Below, piece by piece: positions 9,880 through 20,417 of a DNA stretch of 64,000 nt. The stretch spans positions 1 to 64,000 of the forward strand of contig NZ_JAQWGS010000027.1 in the NCBI RefSeq assembly GCF_029238095.1, in the 5' to 3' direction. Made by a program: the position numbers and the translations under genes. The notes beneath the pieces were generated by a model. It saw only the letters and a program-made list of their open reading frames with translations. It made no database searches and was not told where the DNA came from. The DNA is from Lacinutrix sp. (GTDB lineage Bacteria > Bacteroidota > Bacteroidia > Flavobacteriales > Flavobacteriaceae). Position 1 is the first letter of the stretch, and every line of letters starts with the position of its first letter.

Positions 9880-12006
9880 TTAAGCTTCTACGCCTTTAGC
9901 TGCTTTTATTACTTCTTCTGAAATATTAGAAGGAGTTTCAGCATAGTGTGAAAATTCCATTGTTGATGTTGCACGACCTGAAGATAATGTTCTTAATGTT
10001 GTAACATAACCGAACATTTCAGAAAGTGGCACGGTAGCTTTAACGGTTTTTGCACCAGCTCTATCACCCATACCTTCCATCATACCTCTTCTTCTATTTA
10101 AATCACCTACGATATCACCCATATTTTCTTCAGGAGTGATTACCTCAAGCTTCATAATAGGTTCCATAATTACTGCTTTCGCAGCTTTAGCACAGTTTTT
10201 AAATCCTAACTTAGCAGCTAATTCAAAAGATAATTGATCAGAATCCACATCGTGGTAAGACCCATCTCTCAAAGTCACTTTCATAGAATCGATTTCGTAA
10301 CCTGCTAATGGTCCATTTATCATTGCTTGCTTAAATCCTTTTTCAATTGAAGGAATAAATTCTTTAGGAACATTACCACCTTTAATTACAGATTCAAACT
10401 GTAAACCTACTACTCCTTCATCTGCAGGCTCTACCGTAAATACGATATCGGCAAATTTACCACGACCACCAGATTGTTTTTTATAAACCTCTCTATGATC
10501 TGCAGAAGCAGTAATAGCTTCTTTATATTCAACTTGAGGCTGACCTTGGTTAACCTCAACTTTAAATTCTCTTCTTAAACGATCAACAATTACATCTAAA
10601 TGTAACTCACCCATTCCAGAAATAATAGTCTGTCCTGAAGCTTCATCTGAACGCACAGTAAACGTAGGATCCTCTTCAGCTAACTTAGCTAAGCCAATAC
10701 CTAATTTATCAACATCTGCTTTAGTTTTAGGTTCAACCGCAATACCAATTACTGGATCAGGGAAGTCCATAGATTCTAAAATAATAGGATGCTTTTCATC
10801 TGTAAGTGTATCTCCTGTTTTTATAGATTTAAATCCAACAGCAGCTCCAATATCTCCAGCTTCTATGAAATCAATTGCGTTTTGCTTGTTAGCATGCATT
10901 TGATAAATACGTGAGATACGTTCTTTTTTTCCAGAACGGTTATTTAACACATAAGATCCTGCATCTAAACGGCCAGAATACGCTCTAAAAAATGCTAGAC
11001 GACCAACAAATGGATCTGTTGCAATTTTAAATGCTAATGCAGCGAAAGGTTCGTTTACACTTGGTTTACGCAATTCTTCTTTCTCAGTATCTGGATTCAT
11101 ACCTTTAATACCCTCTTTATCCATTGGAGAAGGTAAGTAGCGACAAACAGCATCTAATAAGAACTGAACACCTTTGTTTTTAAAAGCAGAACCACAAATC
11201 ATAGGAATAATTGCCATATCCATTACAGCAGCTCTAAGTGCAGCATGCACTTCTTCTTCTGTAATAGAATCTTCATCTTCCATAAATTTCTCTAAAAGAT
11301 TCTCATCGTAACTGGCTACTTCTTCAATTAAAAGTGCACGATACTTACGAGCTTCATCTTTCATATCCTCAGGGATTTCGATAACATCGAAAGTTGCTCC
11401 TTGAGTTTCATCATGCCATATAATGGCGCGATTCTTTACTAAATCTATAATACCTTTAAAATCTTCTTCGTCACCAATATTTAAAACGATTGGCACCGCG
11501 TTAGACTTTAACATATCTTTTACTTGTTGACAAACACCTAAAAAGTCTGATCCTTGACGGTCCATTTTATTAACGAAACCTATTCTAGGTACTTTATAGT
11601 TATCTGCTAATCTCCAGTTAGTTTCAGATTGTGGCTCAACACCATCTACTGCACTAAATAAAAACACCAAACCATCTAATACACGTAAAGATCTATTTAC
11701 TTCTACAGTAAAATCTACGTGTCCAGGAGTATCAATTATATTAAAATGATAATCCATTGTATCTGGAGTAGGCTCTGCGTTTTCTAGTGGAAATTTCCAT
11801 GTACAAGTTGTAGCAGCAGAGGTAATAGTAATACCACGTTCTTGCTCTTGCTCCATCCAGTCCATTGTTGCAGCACCATCATGCACTTCACCAATTTTAT
11901 GTGAAACTCCGGTATAATAAAGGACACGCTCTGTTGTTGTTGTTTTACCAGCATCAATATGAGCTGCGATTCCTATGTTTCTTGTGAATTTTAAATCTCT
12001 TGCCAT
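9880..12006 (-). CDS. fusA: Elongation factor G
   Basis: Translocation GTPase EF-G, 708 residues. The GTPase motifs are present: G1 [13 protein letters not shown] near residue 17, G3 DTPGHVDF and G4 NKMDR. The later domains include [18 protein letters not shown] and the C-terminal RRGMMEGM...[13 protein letters not shown] region. It lies six bases after rpsG in the str part of the cluster and is full length. Confidence 0.98.
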   Translation of the reverse strand: MARDLKFTRNIGIAAHIDAGKTTTTERVLYYTGVSHKIGEVHDGAATMDWMEQEQERGITITSAATTCTWKFPLENAEPTPDTMDYHFNIIDTPGHVDFTVEVNRSLRVLDGLVFLFSAVDGVEPQSETNWRLADNYKVPRIGFVNKMDRQGSDFLGVCQQVKDMLKSNAVPIVLNIGDEEDFKGIIDLVKNRAIIWHDETQGATFDVIEIPEDMKDEARKYRALLIEEVASYDENLLEKFMEDEDSITEEEVHAALRAAVMDMAIIPMICGSAFKNKGVQFLLDAVCRYLPSPMDKEGIKGMNPDTEKEELRKPSVNEPFAALAFKIATDPFVGRLAFFRAYSGRLDAGSYVLNNRSGKKERISRIYQMHANKQNAIDFIEAGDIGAAVGFKSIKTGDTLTDEKHPIILESMDFPDPVIGIAVEPKTKADVDKLGIGLAKLAEEDPTFTVRSDEASGQTIISGMGELHLDVIVDRLRREFKVEVNQGQPQVEYKEAITASADHREVYKKQSGGRGKFADIVFTVEPADEGVVGLQFESVIKGGNVPKEFIPSIEKGFKQAMINGPLAGYEIDSMKVTLRDGSYHDVDSDQLSFELAAKLGFKNCAKAAKAVIMEPIMKLEVITPEENMGDIVGDLNRRRGMMEGMGDRAGAKTVKATVPLSEMFGYVTTLRTLSSGRATSTMEFSHYAETPSNISEEVIKAAKGVEA

Positions 12007-12012
12007 TTCTTA

Positions 12013-12489
12013 TTAAAATCTAAAGTGAGAGAATGCTTTATTTGCTTCAGCCATTTTGTGAGTATCAACTCTTTTCTTAACTGCAGCTCCTTCTTCTTTA
12101 GCTGCTGCTAAAACTTCTGATGCTAGACGTTGCGCCATAGATTTTTCGTTTCTCTTTCTTGAGTAACTAATAAGCCATTTCATTGCAGTAGAAACCTTAC
12201 GGTCTGCACGTATTGGGTTAGGAATTTGAAATGTTGCTCCACCAACTCTACGACTACGTACTTCAACGTGAGGCATAACGTTAGATAATGCATCTTTCCA
12301 TATCTCTAAAGCTGTTTTTTCTTCATCTGTTTTTTTTGACTCTACAATATCAATTGCATCGTAAAATACTTTGAAAGCTACTGACTTCTTTCCATCCCAC
12401 ATCATCATATTAACAAAACGTGTTACTAACTGGTCGTTAAATCGTGGATCTGGTAAAAGCGGTCTTTTTTTTGCTGCTCTTTTTCTCAT
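12013..12489 (-). CDS. rpsG: 30S ribosomal protein S7
   Basis: S7 (uS7), 158 residues, the organiser of the 30S head. [20 protein letters not shown] begins the protein, followed by [18 protein letters not shown] and the conserved [19 protein letters not shown]. It lies between rpsL and fusA. Confidence 0.97.
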   Translation of the reverse strand: MRKRAAKKRPLLPDPRFNDQLVTRFVNMMMWDGKKSVAFKVFYDAIDIVESKKTDEEKTALEIWKDALSNVMPHVEVRSRRVGGATFQIPNPIRADRKVSTAMKWLISYSRKRNEKSMAQRLASEVLAAAKEEGAAVKKRVDTHKMAEANKAFSHFRF

Positions 12490-12512
12490 GTCTTCTTCTT
12501 AAAGTTTTAAAA

Positions 12513-12887
12513 TTACTTCTTAGGGCGTTTTGCACCATACTTAGATCTACGTTGTGTACGACCATCGACACCTGCGGTATCTAATGCTCCACGAACAATG
12601 TGGTATCTAACTCCTGGTAAATCTTTTACCCTTCCACCTCTAACCAATACTATCGAGTGCTCTTGTAGATTGTGTCCTTCACCGCCAATGTATGCATTCA
12701 CCTCGTTACCATTAGTTAAACGAACCCTAGCAACCTTACGCATTGCTGAGTTTGGTTTTTTAGGTGTCGTTGTATAAACACGAGTACACACACCACGTCT
12801 TTGTGGACAAGAATCTAAAGCAGCCGATTTACTCTTCTTGGTTATTTTGGCTCTTCCTTTTCTTACTAATTGTGAAATTGTTGGCAT
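12513..12887 (-). CDS. rpsL: 30S ribosomal protein S12
   Basis: S12 (uS12), 124 residues, at the decoding centre and the classical streptomycin target. It has the [21 protein letters not shown] loop (with the lysine where resistance mutations arise) and [20 protein letters not shown]. The residues look wild type. It is the first gene after the promoter at 12932-12961. Confidence 0.98.
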   Translation of the reverse strand: MPTISQLVRKGRAKITKKSKSAALDSCPQRRGVCTRVYTTTPKKPNSAMRKVARVRLTNGNEVNAYIGGEGHNLQEHSIVLVRGGRVKDLPGVRYHIVRGALDTAGVDGRTQRRSKYGAKRPKK

Positions 12888-12931
12888 ATATTTTAATATA
12901 TAAATTTAATTGACCTCTTTTAAGAGGGCTG

Positions 12932-12961
12932 CAAATGTAGAAATTAATTTTCTAAATCCAA
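12932..12961 (-). promoter_or_regulatory. Promoter of the str-S10-spc cluster
   Basis: On the minus strand a TTG (12961-12959) is followed after 19 bases by TACATTTG (12939-12932). This matches the Bacteroidetes housekeeping promoter (TTG, 17-23 bases, TAnnTTTG). The inferred start near 12927 gives a leader of about 40 bases before rpsL. The leader begins with a small hairpin, CCTCTT/AAGAGG at 12914-12927. I see no comparable promoter elsewhere in the ribosomal cluster. Confidence 0.75.
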
Positions 12962-13066
12962 ACCCTAATTCGTTAATTTTCAATAGTTTTTTAAATTTCT
13001 ATTTTAAACTATATTATATCTTTAGATTTTCCGTTAGATTTACACCTTATATAATACCTAAAATTC

Positions 13067-14767
13067 GTGTGTAAATACATATCCATTCTTTTATTAATAA
13101 CTTGTTTTTGTTCTTCTACATTGAGAGCGCAGAACACAAATTTAAATGTAATAGGTGCAAATGATGAAGAGACTAAAATTATAGAAACACATGAGTACAA
13201 AAAAAACCATACTGATTATAATTCTATCCAAAACGAAATTGATTCCTTACAACAGAAAATAATCAATTCTGGCTATATTGAAAGTGAAATAAACTCTACA
13301 AGAAAAATAAATGATAGTTCTTTTCAGGTTAAATTCAGCTTAAACAATAAATATGAAAGCATTGATATTAGTTATGATAATACTGAAATTGAAAAAAACT
13401 TAATTAAAACCATTACAGAAAAGAGCTCAAACAAACAATTCTCAGTTCCTTTAAACAAATTAGAAGAAACCTTAAAGTTTATAAACCTAAAAATAGTAAA
13501 CAACGGATTTCCTTTTACAAAAATTAAACTTTCAGAACTCAAAATAAAAGATAGTAAAACTTTGACAGCAAATCTTATTATTGTTAAAGATAAAAAAAAA
13601 CGCCGTTTAGACAAAGTTGTAATTAAAGGTTACGAAAAATTCCCAAAATCATTTTTAAATCGGTTTTTAAAAATAAAGCCAGAAAAAACTTTTAATATAG
13701 AATCAATTAAAAGAAAGATGGATAACTTAAATAATTTACGATTCGCAGAACAAACAAAAAATCCTGAAGTATTATTCAGCAAAGATTCCACTACATTATA
13801 CATATACCTTCAAAAATCCCAAAGTAATACTTTTGATGGTTTTTTAGGTTTTAGCACAAATGAAGAAACAAATAAGCTAGATTTTAACGGTTATTTAAAT
13901 TTAGAACTCAATAATAATTTTAATTATGGTGAATCTTTTAGGTTAATGTATAAGAGTGATGAAAGTGAACAAAAAAACTTTGAAGTTAACCTAAACCTTC
14001 CTTACATATTCTCTTCACCGATTGGTACAGAATTATCGTTAAATATTTTAAAAAGGGACAGCACATTCACAACTGTAAATCAAAAAGCTAGTGTTTTTTA
14101 TCAAATAAATTCAAAAAACAGGATTTATGTCGGAATTGAAAGTGTGGAATCTAATAACTTACTAGATGTTGAAATAAACTCCCTTTCTTTAGTTTCAGAT
14201 TACAAAAGCAATTTATACAACATAAAATATACCTATAACAATAGACAGAACTTTAAAACCATTTTTCAATTGAAAAGCAGTTTTAATTTGGAATATGGTT
14301 TAGGAGAAAGACAAACAAAAAATAATAAAGAAAAGCAAAACAGAATAAATCTAGATGCTTTTCATGTCTTTCAATTAAATAACAAAAACAGCTTTTACAC
14401 AAGAATAACTGGGTCGTTAATAAATTCTAGTTCATATTTAGACAACGAACTCTTTAGGTTTGGCGGCATTAACTCCATTAGAGGATTCCAAGAAAACAGT
14501 ATTGCGGCTAATCAGTACATTGTACTTAATACAGAATACAGATATCAATTAAGCAAAAGTATATATGCGCACTCAATAATAGATTTCGCTAATTTTGAAA
14601 ATAGAATAATTGAAACAAAAGAAAATCTCTACGGTTTTGGAGTTGGTTTTGGAATATTAACAAAGGCTGGTTTATTAAGATTTAACTTTGCAAATGGGAA
14701 AACAGAAGAGCAAAGTTTTAAGTTTTCAAACAGTAAAATTCACTTAAGTTTAGTATCTATTTTCTAA
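13067..14767 (+). CDS. Omp85/BamA-like outer-membrane protein with POTRA domains
   Basis: A 566-residue envelope protein. A signal peptide (residues 1-21, ending LRAQ) is followed by a poorly conserved region, one or two POTRA-like repeats (about 95-175 and 180-251, the latter with VVIKGYEKFPKSFL), and a C-terminal beta-barrel ending in phenylalanine. FRFGGINSIRGF around residue 465 matches the (V/I)RG(F/Y) motif of the Omp85/TpsB superfamily. The start is GTG; a stop lies five codons upstream and there is no nearby ATG. TATCTTTA at 13017-13024 could be its -7 box. Whether it inserts or exports proteins or lipids cannot be told, and full-length BamA normally has five POTRAs. Confidence 0.75.
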   Translation: MCKYISILLLITCFCSSTLRAQNTNLNVIGANDEETKIIETHEYKKNHTDYNSIQNEIDSLQQKIINSGYIESEINSTRKINDSSFQVKFSLNNKYESIDISYDNTEIEKNLIKTITEKSSNKQFSVPLNKLEETLKFINLKIVNNGFPFTKIKLSELKIKDSKTLTANLIIVKDKKKRRLDKVVIKGYEKFPKSFLNRFLKIKPEKTFNIESIKRKMDNLNNLRFAEQTKNPEVLFSKDSTTLYIYLQKSQSNTFDGFLGFSTNEETNKLDFNGYLNLELNNNFNYGESFRLMYKSDESEQKNFEVNLNLPYIFSSPIGTELSLNILKRDSTFTTVNQKASVFYQINSKNRIYVGIESVESNNLLDVEINSLSLVSDYKSNLYNIKYTYNNRQNFKTIFQLKSSFNLEYGLGERQTKNNKEKQNRINLDAFHVFQLNNKNSFYTRITGSLINSSSYLDNELFRFGGINSIRGFQENSIAANQYIVLNTEYRYQLSKSIYAHSIIDFANFENRIIETKENLYGFGVGFGILTKAGLLRFNFANGKTEEQSFKFSNSKIHLSLVSIF

Positions 14768-14827
14768 TTTTAAATAGTTCGAAAAAGTTTTTTTTTGAAA
14801 AAAAATTGAAATTTTAACCAAAATTTA

Positions 14828-14858
14828 TTGTTTAATTAACTTTTTATTATGATTTTTG
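14828..14858 (+). promoter_or_regulatory. Probable promoter of the SusC/SusD operon
   Basis: TTG (14828-14830) and GATTTTTG (14851-14858) are separated by 20 bases, one mismatch from the Bacteroidetes TTG/TAnnTTTG pair. The leader to ATG 14887 would be about 24 bases and is A-rich without a Shine-Dalgarno site. Confidence 0.5.
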
Positions 14859-14886
14859 GCAAAGACTAATTCAAATAAAATATAAA

Positions 14887-17800
14887 ATGAAAACAAAGTT
14901 TAGTGGAATTTTAACGCTATTACTAGCGTTTGTTGTGCAACTCTCGTTCGCACAAGGAAAAACAATTTCAGGTACAATCTCCGATGGAGACAACTTACCG
15001 CTACCTGGAGTAAATGTAGTTGTTAAAGATACTAGTAATGGTACGACAACAGATTTTGACGGTAATTATTCAATTTCAGCGAAAACTGGAGATGTACTTG
15101 TCTTCTCTTACGTTGGTAACACTGTTGAAAAAACTGTTGGTGCGGAAAGCAACATTAGTTTTACAATGTTAGAGAACCAACTAGAAGAAGTTGTGATTAC
15201 AGCTCTTGGTATCAAGAGAAAGAAAGATGAAATTACAACAGTTTACCAAGAAGTAAAAACTGAAGAACTAGTTAAAGCTAACAACCCAAGTGTTGTTAAC
15301 AGTTTATCTGGTAAAGTTTCTGGTTTAACAATTACTGAAAACTCTAATGGTGTTTCTGGTGGAACTAGAATTGTACTTCGTGGTAACCGTTCTATCTCAG
15401 GTAACAACCAAGCATTGGTAGTTATAGATGGTGCAATTTCTACAACTGGAATATTAAATGCATTAGATCCAAATCAAATTGAAACAGTAAACGTTATTAA
15501 AGGTGCTGCAGGATCTGCATTGTATGGTTCACAAGGATCAAATGGTGTAATTGTTGTTACTACCAAAACGACTACTAAAGGAGAAAAGATGACTGTTCAA
15601 GTTAACTCTTCTCTAGACTTTGAAACTGTAGCATTCGTTCCAGAAAAACAAACAAGATACGGTCAAGGATGGGATTTAGGTAATGGATTTGAAAATGTAA
15701 TATATGAAAATGGTGGATGGGGACCAGAATTTGACGGACAAGTTGTTCCTGTTGGATTACCTCAAGCAGATGGCACTTTTATTACAGCACCTTACGAATC
15801 AAGAGGAGCAGATCACATGAAAGAATTCTTTCAAACAGGTTTAACAAAACAAAATTCTATTTCTGTTTCTTCTGGTGGTGCTGATGGTTACATTACGCTA
15901 GGAGCAAGAAATGTAAAAACTGAATTTGTTGTTAAAGATGACAAAAGAAAAAGAAATACTTTTACGTTAAGAGCAGGCAAAACTGCAGGAAACTGGACTG
16001 CAGGTGGTAATGTGGTTTATACTAACACTACAGTAGAGCGACATAATGGTGATTTATACACTCAATTATTACAATCTGCAACTAACATTCCTATCCAAAG
16101 CTTTGAAAACTCTGGAAACGAAGGACACTGGAATGCATATTATACTAATCCTTACTGGAATTTACAAAACCAAAGATCAAAAGGAGAAAACAATAACATT
16201 AGTTTACAAGGTGACTTAGGTTACAAAGTTAACGACAATATTTCATTTAAGTTATTAAGTAATGCTCGTGTTTTTGAAGGAAATTCTTTATCGTTCCAAA
16301 ATGCTTATGATGAGCCACAAAATATTATTGATGACACTGGAGCAAACAGATCTTTAATTTCTAACTTTAGTTTCCAGAACTTTAGACAGAGTACTTACTA
16401 TACAGATTTCTTTGTAAACTTAGACTACGATTTAACAGAAGATGTAACATTTGGAGCTAACATTGGTTTAAACAATCAATATTTCAAAAACAGTTCTACA
16501 ACAGTAGGTGGTCAAGATTTAACAGTTCCTGGGATATATACTGCAGGTAACTTAAATAATGGTGTTGATGATGCGTTTAGTGGAGATACAAGAGCAAGTT
16601 CTGCAACTATTTCTGCATTTGCTAACTTAGATTTTGGATATAAAGATTTCTTATTTGTAACAGTTACAGGTAGAAATGATTGGTCTTCAAGATTAGCGAA
16701 ATCTAAACAATCTTTCTTTTACCCAAGTGTGAGTGCTTCATTCTTACCAACAAAGGCTTTTGAAGGTATGAAGAGTGATGTATTAAATTACATGAAGTTA
16801 ACTGCAGCTTACGTAAAAGTAGGTAATGCTGGTGGAGTTGGAACATATGCTATTCAGCAATTTGTTAATACAGCAGGTGGGTTCCCATTTGGTGGTCAAA
16901 ACTCATTTGTAGTAGATCAAACTATTACAGATCCTTTAATTAATCCTGAATTCTTAACAACTTTTGAAGTTGGTGCTAATGTTGGAATGTTTAAAGATAG
17001 ATTAACAATCGATGCAAGTTACTCTTCATTTACAGGTACAGACCAAATTACAAGTGTTGCAGCTTCTGCAGCTTCTGGAATCTCTAGAGCTACTGTAAAC
17101 GTTGCTGAAACAACAGGTACAGCGTTTGAGGTTGATTTAGGTATTAAAGTAATTAAAACTGATGATATCCAATGGAATGTAAACGTAGGTTACTCTACTA
17201 CAAACAACGAAGTGACTAAAGTTACAGATCAAGCTGATCAAGTATCACTTGGTGGTTTTACAGGATATGCTGAAGTATTCGCAATTAAAGGTGAAGCTTT
17301 CCCAGTAATTCAGACTAACTACTACGAAAGAGATCCTCAAGGTCGTGTTTTAATTGACCCAACAAGTGGTAATCCAATTGAAGCTTCAGGTCTTAAAATC
17401 GCTGGTAGAACAACACCAAGACATACTGTAAACTTAAATACTGCTTTTAACTATAAAAACTGGTCTTTACAGGCGACTATGGATTATAGAACAGGACATG
17501 TATTTTATTCAGATACTAAATCTAACTTAACATGGTCAGGTCACGCTGTTGAAACAGCTCAAGGTGGTCGTGGTCAATTTATATTCCCTAACTCTGCTAT
17601 CGAAACTTCTCCAGGAGTATTTGAAGCTAACACTAGTGTGCCTTCAGCAGGACCAAACGCTGGTGCATACATTAACTTCTTTGGTAATTATAGAGGAGTT
17701 GGTGAAAACCACGTATTAGATGCAACTGCATTTAAGGTTAGAGAATTATCATTAAGTTATGACTTAAACAAAGACTATCTTAAAAATACTTTTATCTCAG

Positions 17801-17976
17801 GTTTAAGAATAAGTGCTACAGCTAGAAACCCTTTTGTGGTTTTACCAGCTGAAAATAGAGGGTACAATGATCCAGAATCAGGATTCTCTACAGGTAACGC
17901 ACAAGGTATTACTACGCAAGCTGGTAACTATCCTCCAACAAGAACATTTGGTTTAGGATTAAACTTAACTTTTTAA
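14887..17976 (+). CDS. SusC/RagA-family TonB-dependent outer-membrane transporter
   Basis: A 1,029-residue SusC-type receptor. It has a signal peptide (to about residue 22, SFAQ), a carboxypeptidase-D-like/CarbopepD_reg_2 domain (GTISDGDNLPLPGVNVVVKD), a plug domain (VNVIKGAAGSALYGSQGSNG) and a long beta-barrel ending LGLNLTF. It forms the channel under the SusD lid encoded 11 bases downstream and takes up a ligand with TonB energy. No glycoside hydrolase, lyase, peptidase or sensor gene adjoins, so the substrate is unknown. Its codon use is simpler and cleaner than that of its neighbours, consistent with high expression. Confidence 0.93.
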   Translation: MKTKFSGILTLLLAFVVQLSFAQGKTISGTISDGDNLPLPGVNVVVKDTSNGTTTDFDGNYSISAKTGDVLVFSYVGNTVEKTVGAESNISFTMLENQLEEVVITALGIKRKKDEITTVYQEVKTEELVKANNPSVVNSLSGKVSGLTITENSNGVSGGTRIVLRGNRSISGNNQALVVIDGAISTTGILNALDPNQIETVNVIKGAAGSALYGSQGSNGVIVVTTKTTTKGEKMTVQVNSSLDFETVAFVPEKQTRYGQGWDLGNGFENVIYENGGWGPEFDGQVVPVGLPQADGTFITAPYESRGADHMKEFFQTGLTKQNSISVSSGGADGYITLGARNVKTEFVVKDDKRKRNTFTLRAGKTAGNWTAGGNVVYTNTTVERHNGDLYTQLLQSATNIPIQSFENSGNEGHWNAYYTNPYWNLQNQRSKGENNNISLQGDLGYKVNDNISFKLLSNARVFEGNSLSFQNAYDEPQNIIDDTGANRSLISNFSFQNFRQSTYYTDFFVNLDYDLTEDVTFGANIGLNNQYFKNSSTTVGGQDLTVPGIYTAGNLNNGVDDAFSGDTRASSATISAFANLDFGYKDFLFVTVTGRNDWSSRLAKSKQSFFYPSVSASFLPTKAFEGMKSDVLNYMKLTAAYVKVGNAGGVGTYAIQQFVNTAGGFPFGGQNSFVVDQTITDPLINPEFLTTFEVGANVGMFKDRLTIDASYSSFTGTDQITSVAASAASGISRATVNVAETTGTAFEVDLGIKVIKTDDIQWNVNVGYSTTNNEVTKVTDQADQVSLGGFTGYAEVFAIKGEAFPVIQTNYYERDPQGRVLIDPTSGNPIEASGLKIAGRTTPRHTVNLNTAFNYKNWSLQATMDYRTGHVFYSDTKSNLTWSGHAVETAQGGRGQFIFPNSAIETSPGVFEANTSVPSAGPNAGAYINFFGNYRGVGENHVLDATAFKVRELSLSYDLNKDYLKNTFISGLRISATARNPFVVLPAENRGYNDPESGFSTGNAQGITTQAGNYPPTRTFGLGLNLTF

Positions 17977-17987
17977 AAAAAATAATT

Positions 17988-19517
17988 ATGAAAAAATATT
18001 TTAAAATAGGAATTGCATTGCTTTTTATAGGAGCAGCGTTTAATTCTTGTGAGAGTTCTTTAGATATCAACGAATCTGAAGTAAACTTTACAACAGACTT
18101 AGTAAGTCCAGATTTACTCTTAGCTGGAGCCATTCAGGCACCAAGAGCACAATTTGAAGTAACTACTAGTGAATTAGGTAGTATATTTATGAACCAATGG
18201 GCTGGTGATATTAATAATGTAACTGGTGGTTTTCAAGATGAATTCAGATTAAACATCACACAGAATTTTTATACATCAATTTGGCAAAACCTATACAGAG
18301 GTATGGGAACTTACCAAGCGATTATAGCTACTCCTGGTGATGAATATAGTAACCATAAAGCAATATCAAGAATATTGAAGTCTTACTACTTCCAATATAT
18401 AATTGATCTTTATGGAGATGCACCATACTCTCAAGCTTTACAAGGTGGAGAAGTATTAACACCAGCTTATGATGATGCTCAAACTGTATACAGAGCTTTA
18501 GTTGAAGATATCAACTTAGCATTAGATACTTTTGCTAACTCTGGTGATTATTTACCAGTTGGAACAGAAGATACTGTATTCCAAGGTGATTTAAATGGAT
18601 GGGCTCAAGTAGCAAATACATTAAAATTAAGAATCTTATTACGTCAATCTGAAATGGGAGGAGAAACAGCTACTTACTTAGCAACTGAATTCGCTTCTTT
18701 AGATAACAATTTTGTAACTACAGACGCTACTTTAAACCCAGGTTATGTAAACGAAGCTAATAGATTAAACCCTTTTTGGGCAAACTATGGTTTTGATGTA
18801 GCAGGAAATCCTACTTTTGATCGTGACTTTATTGTACCATCAGAGTATTTTGAAAAATTCTTAAAAGGTGATAACCAAACAGATGCAAATTTCAATGTAG
18901 GTTCTTTACCAGGAACAGGAGTTAACGATACTAGATTAGAGCGTTTCTTTGATCCTGCATCAGGAGTACCAGGAAATGGTGTTACAGGTGTAGTTCAAGG
19001 TGCTGAAAATAGTCAAGCTCCTACAGATCTTTCAGAGCCTGGACCAGGATTATTAAGAGGATTTGATCAAGACAGTTATATCTTTACAGCTTCTGAAAGT
19101 TTCTTCTTACAAGCGGAAGCTATTGAAAGAGGTTATATCTCAGGAGATGCTAAAGCTATGTTTGAAGCAGGAATTACTGCATCATTTAATTTACTAGGAA
19201 ATCCAGGTGATGCTGCAGCTTACATTTTAGCATCACAAAACGCAAATAGAATTGGATGGAATGGTTCTTCTAACAAAATTGAGGCTATCATGACTCAGAA
19301 ATGGATTGCACTTTGTGGTTTCAACGCTATTGAATCGTTTATCGATTACAACAGAACAGGATTCCCAGATGTACCATTATCTGTTATCGCTGAAAGACCA
19401 ACAAGACCAGTTAGATTACTTTACCCAGCATCAGAATTTTCAACTAACTCTGGAAACGTACCTTCACAGGCTACTTCAGATGCATTTAGTGACAAGATTT
19501 TCTGGGATGTTAATTAA
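17988..19517 (+). CDS. SusD/RagB-family surface lipoprotein
   Basis: A 509-residue ligand-binding lipoprotein that caps the SusC channel. The lipobox ends at Cys21 (AAFNSC). The alpha-helical TPR-like body shows the family features YYFQYIIDLYGDAPYSQAL and QKWIALCGFNAIESFIDYNRTGFP near the C-terminus. It resembles the SusD-like_2 branch, which is common in proteobacterial-style and flavobacterial loci, but that subfamily call is from memory. It follows susC by 11 bases, so they are co-transcribed. Confidence 0.9.
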   Translation: MKKYFKIGIALLFIGAAFNSCESSLDINESEVNFTTDLVSPDLLLAGAIQAPRAQFEVTTSELGSIFMNQWAGDINNVTGGFQDEFRLNITQNFYTSIWQNLYRGMGTYQAIIATPGDEYSNHKAISRILKSYYFQYIIDLYGDAPYSQALQGGEVLTPAYDDAQTVYRALVEDINLALDTFANSGDYLPVGTEDTVFQGDLNGWAQVANTLKLRILLRQSEMGGETATYLATEFASLDNNFVTTDATLNPGYVNEANRLNPFWANYGFDVAGNPTFDRDFIVPSEYFEKFLKGDNQTDANFNVGSLPGTGVNDTRLERFFDPASGVPGNGVTGVVQGAENSQAPTDLSEPGPGLLRGFDQDSYIFTASESFFLQAEAIERGYISGDAKAMFEAGITASFNLLGNPGDAAAYILASQNANRIGWNGSSNKIEAIMTQKWIALCGFNAIESFIDYNRTGFPDVPLSVIAERPTRPVRLLYPASEFSTNSGNVPSQATSDAFSDKIFWDVN

Positions 19518-19543
19518 TAGAAAAATTGTTAAATTATAGAAAA

Positions 19544-20404
19544 ATGAAAAAAATGAAAAAATTAAAAATAGTATTATGCGCAGTAGCATTAGCTACTCTA
19601 AATTTCTCTTGTATAGTAGATGATTCTACTGGAGAGGATAATTTAAACGCTTTTGGTGAATCTAACTATCTAGTTGGATTTACAAACGGAACAGCTTTAT
19701 TGAGTTATTTCGAGGATGTTGGAGCAATTCAACAAGAATTCCCAATAAACTTCTTAGGAGGTTTTGATGGAAACTTAAACAGTGATTTAACTATTAACTA
19801 TAGTATCGATCCAGCATCATCTGCTGTTGAAGGTCAAGAATTTGATTTTGTAGATACTTCAGGTACAGTTACGATTCCTGCAGGTGGTAGTTTTGCACAA
19901 TTTCCACTATTAGTTAATACAGGAGGACTAGATCCAAACGTACCAACAGAATTAATTTTAAACTTAGATTCTGTAACAGGTGCTCCTGCTGTAATTTCTG
20001 CATTGGGTAACCAATTAAGAATAACTTTTGTTGGATGTCAATCTGCATTAAATAACTTTAATTATAATGTTGTTTCTGTAAGAGAAGATGGTGTGACTGT
20101 AAATCAAGGTGTTAAAGACCTTAGACTTGTAGCTCCAAACACATTAAAAACTAGAACTACTGGTCCTTGGGCTGATGGTCAATTACCTCCACCTGATCAT
20201 GGATTAACATTTACAGATGTTTGTGGAGACTTGAATATTGATGCTCAAAATTTAATGGAGTTTTATTCTAACCAAGTTACAGGAACAAATTTAGCAGGTC
20301 CTGATGGACAAGTAGATCCAGCTACAGGAAGTTTCACTTTATCGTATGAAATTACATTCTCTGCTGGTAACTTGGATCACGTAGATACTTATACAAAACT
20401 ATAA
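19544..20404 (+). CDS. Surface lipoprotein with Calx-beta-like region
   Basis: A predicted lipoprotein of 286 residues from ATG 19544 (MKKMKKLKIV; another ATG follows at 19553, and the ORF-track start at 19526 adds six residues before the signal peptide). The lipobox ends NFSC, followed by IVDD, an acidic export signal typical of Bacteroidetes surface lipoproteins. Residues ~45-165 resemble the Calx-beta/DUF4843 type (FDFVDTSGTVTIPAGGSF). The C-terminal half is unassigned. It is third in the SusCD operon, where SusE/F-like ligand-binding proteins usually sit. Confidence 0.7.
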   Translation: MKKMKKLKIVLCAVALATLNFSCIVDDSTGEDNLNAFGESNYLVGFTNGTALLSYFEDVGAIQQEFPINFLGGFDGNLNSDLTINYSIDPASSAVEGQEFDFVDTSGTVTIPAGGSFAQFPLLVNTGGLDPNVPTELILNLDSVTGAPAVISALGNQLRITFVGCQSALNNFNYNVVSVREDGVTVNQGVKDLRLVAPNTLKTRTTGPWADGQLPPPDHGLTFTDVCGDLNIDAQNLMEFYSNQVTGTNLAGPDGQVDPATGSFTLSYEITFSAGNLDHVDTYTKL

Positions 20405-20417
20405 TACACAATAAATT

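Noticed and set aside
13009-13200. Minus-strand ORF of 63 residues at the start of the Omp85-like gene
   Set aside because: It overlaps the signal peptide region of the plus-strand gene, and its product is low-complexity with no matches I can name.
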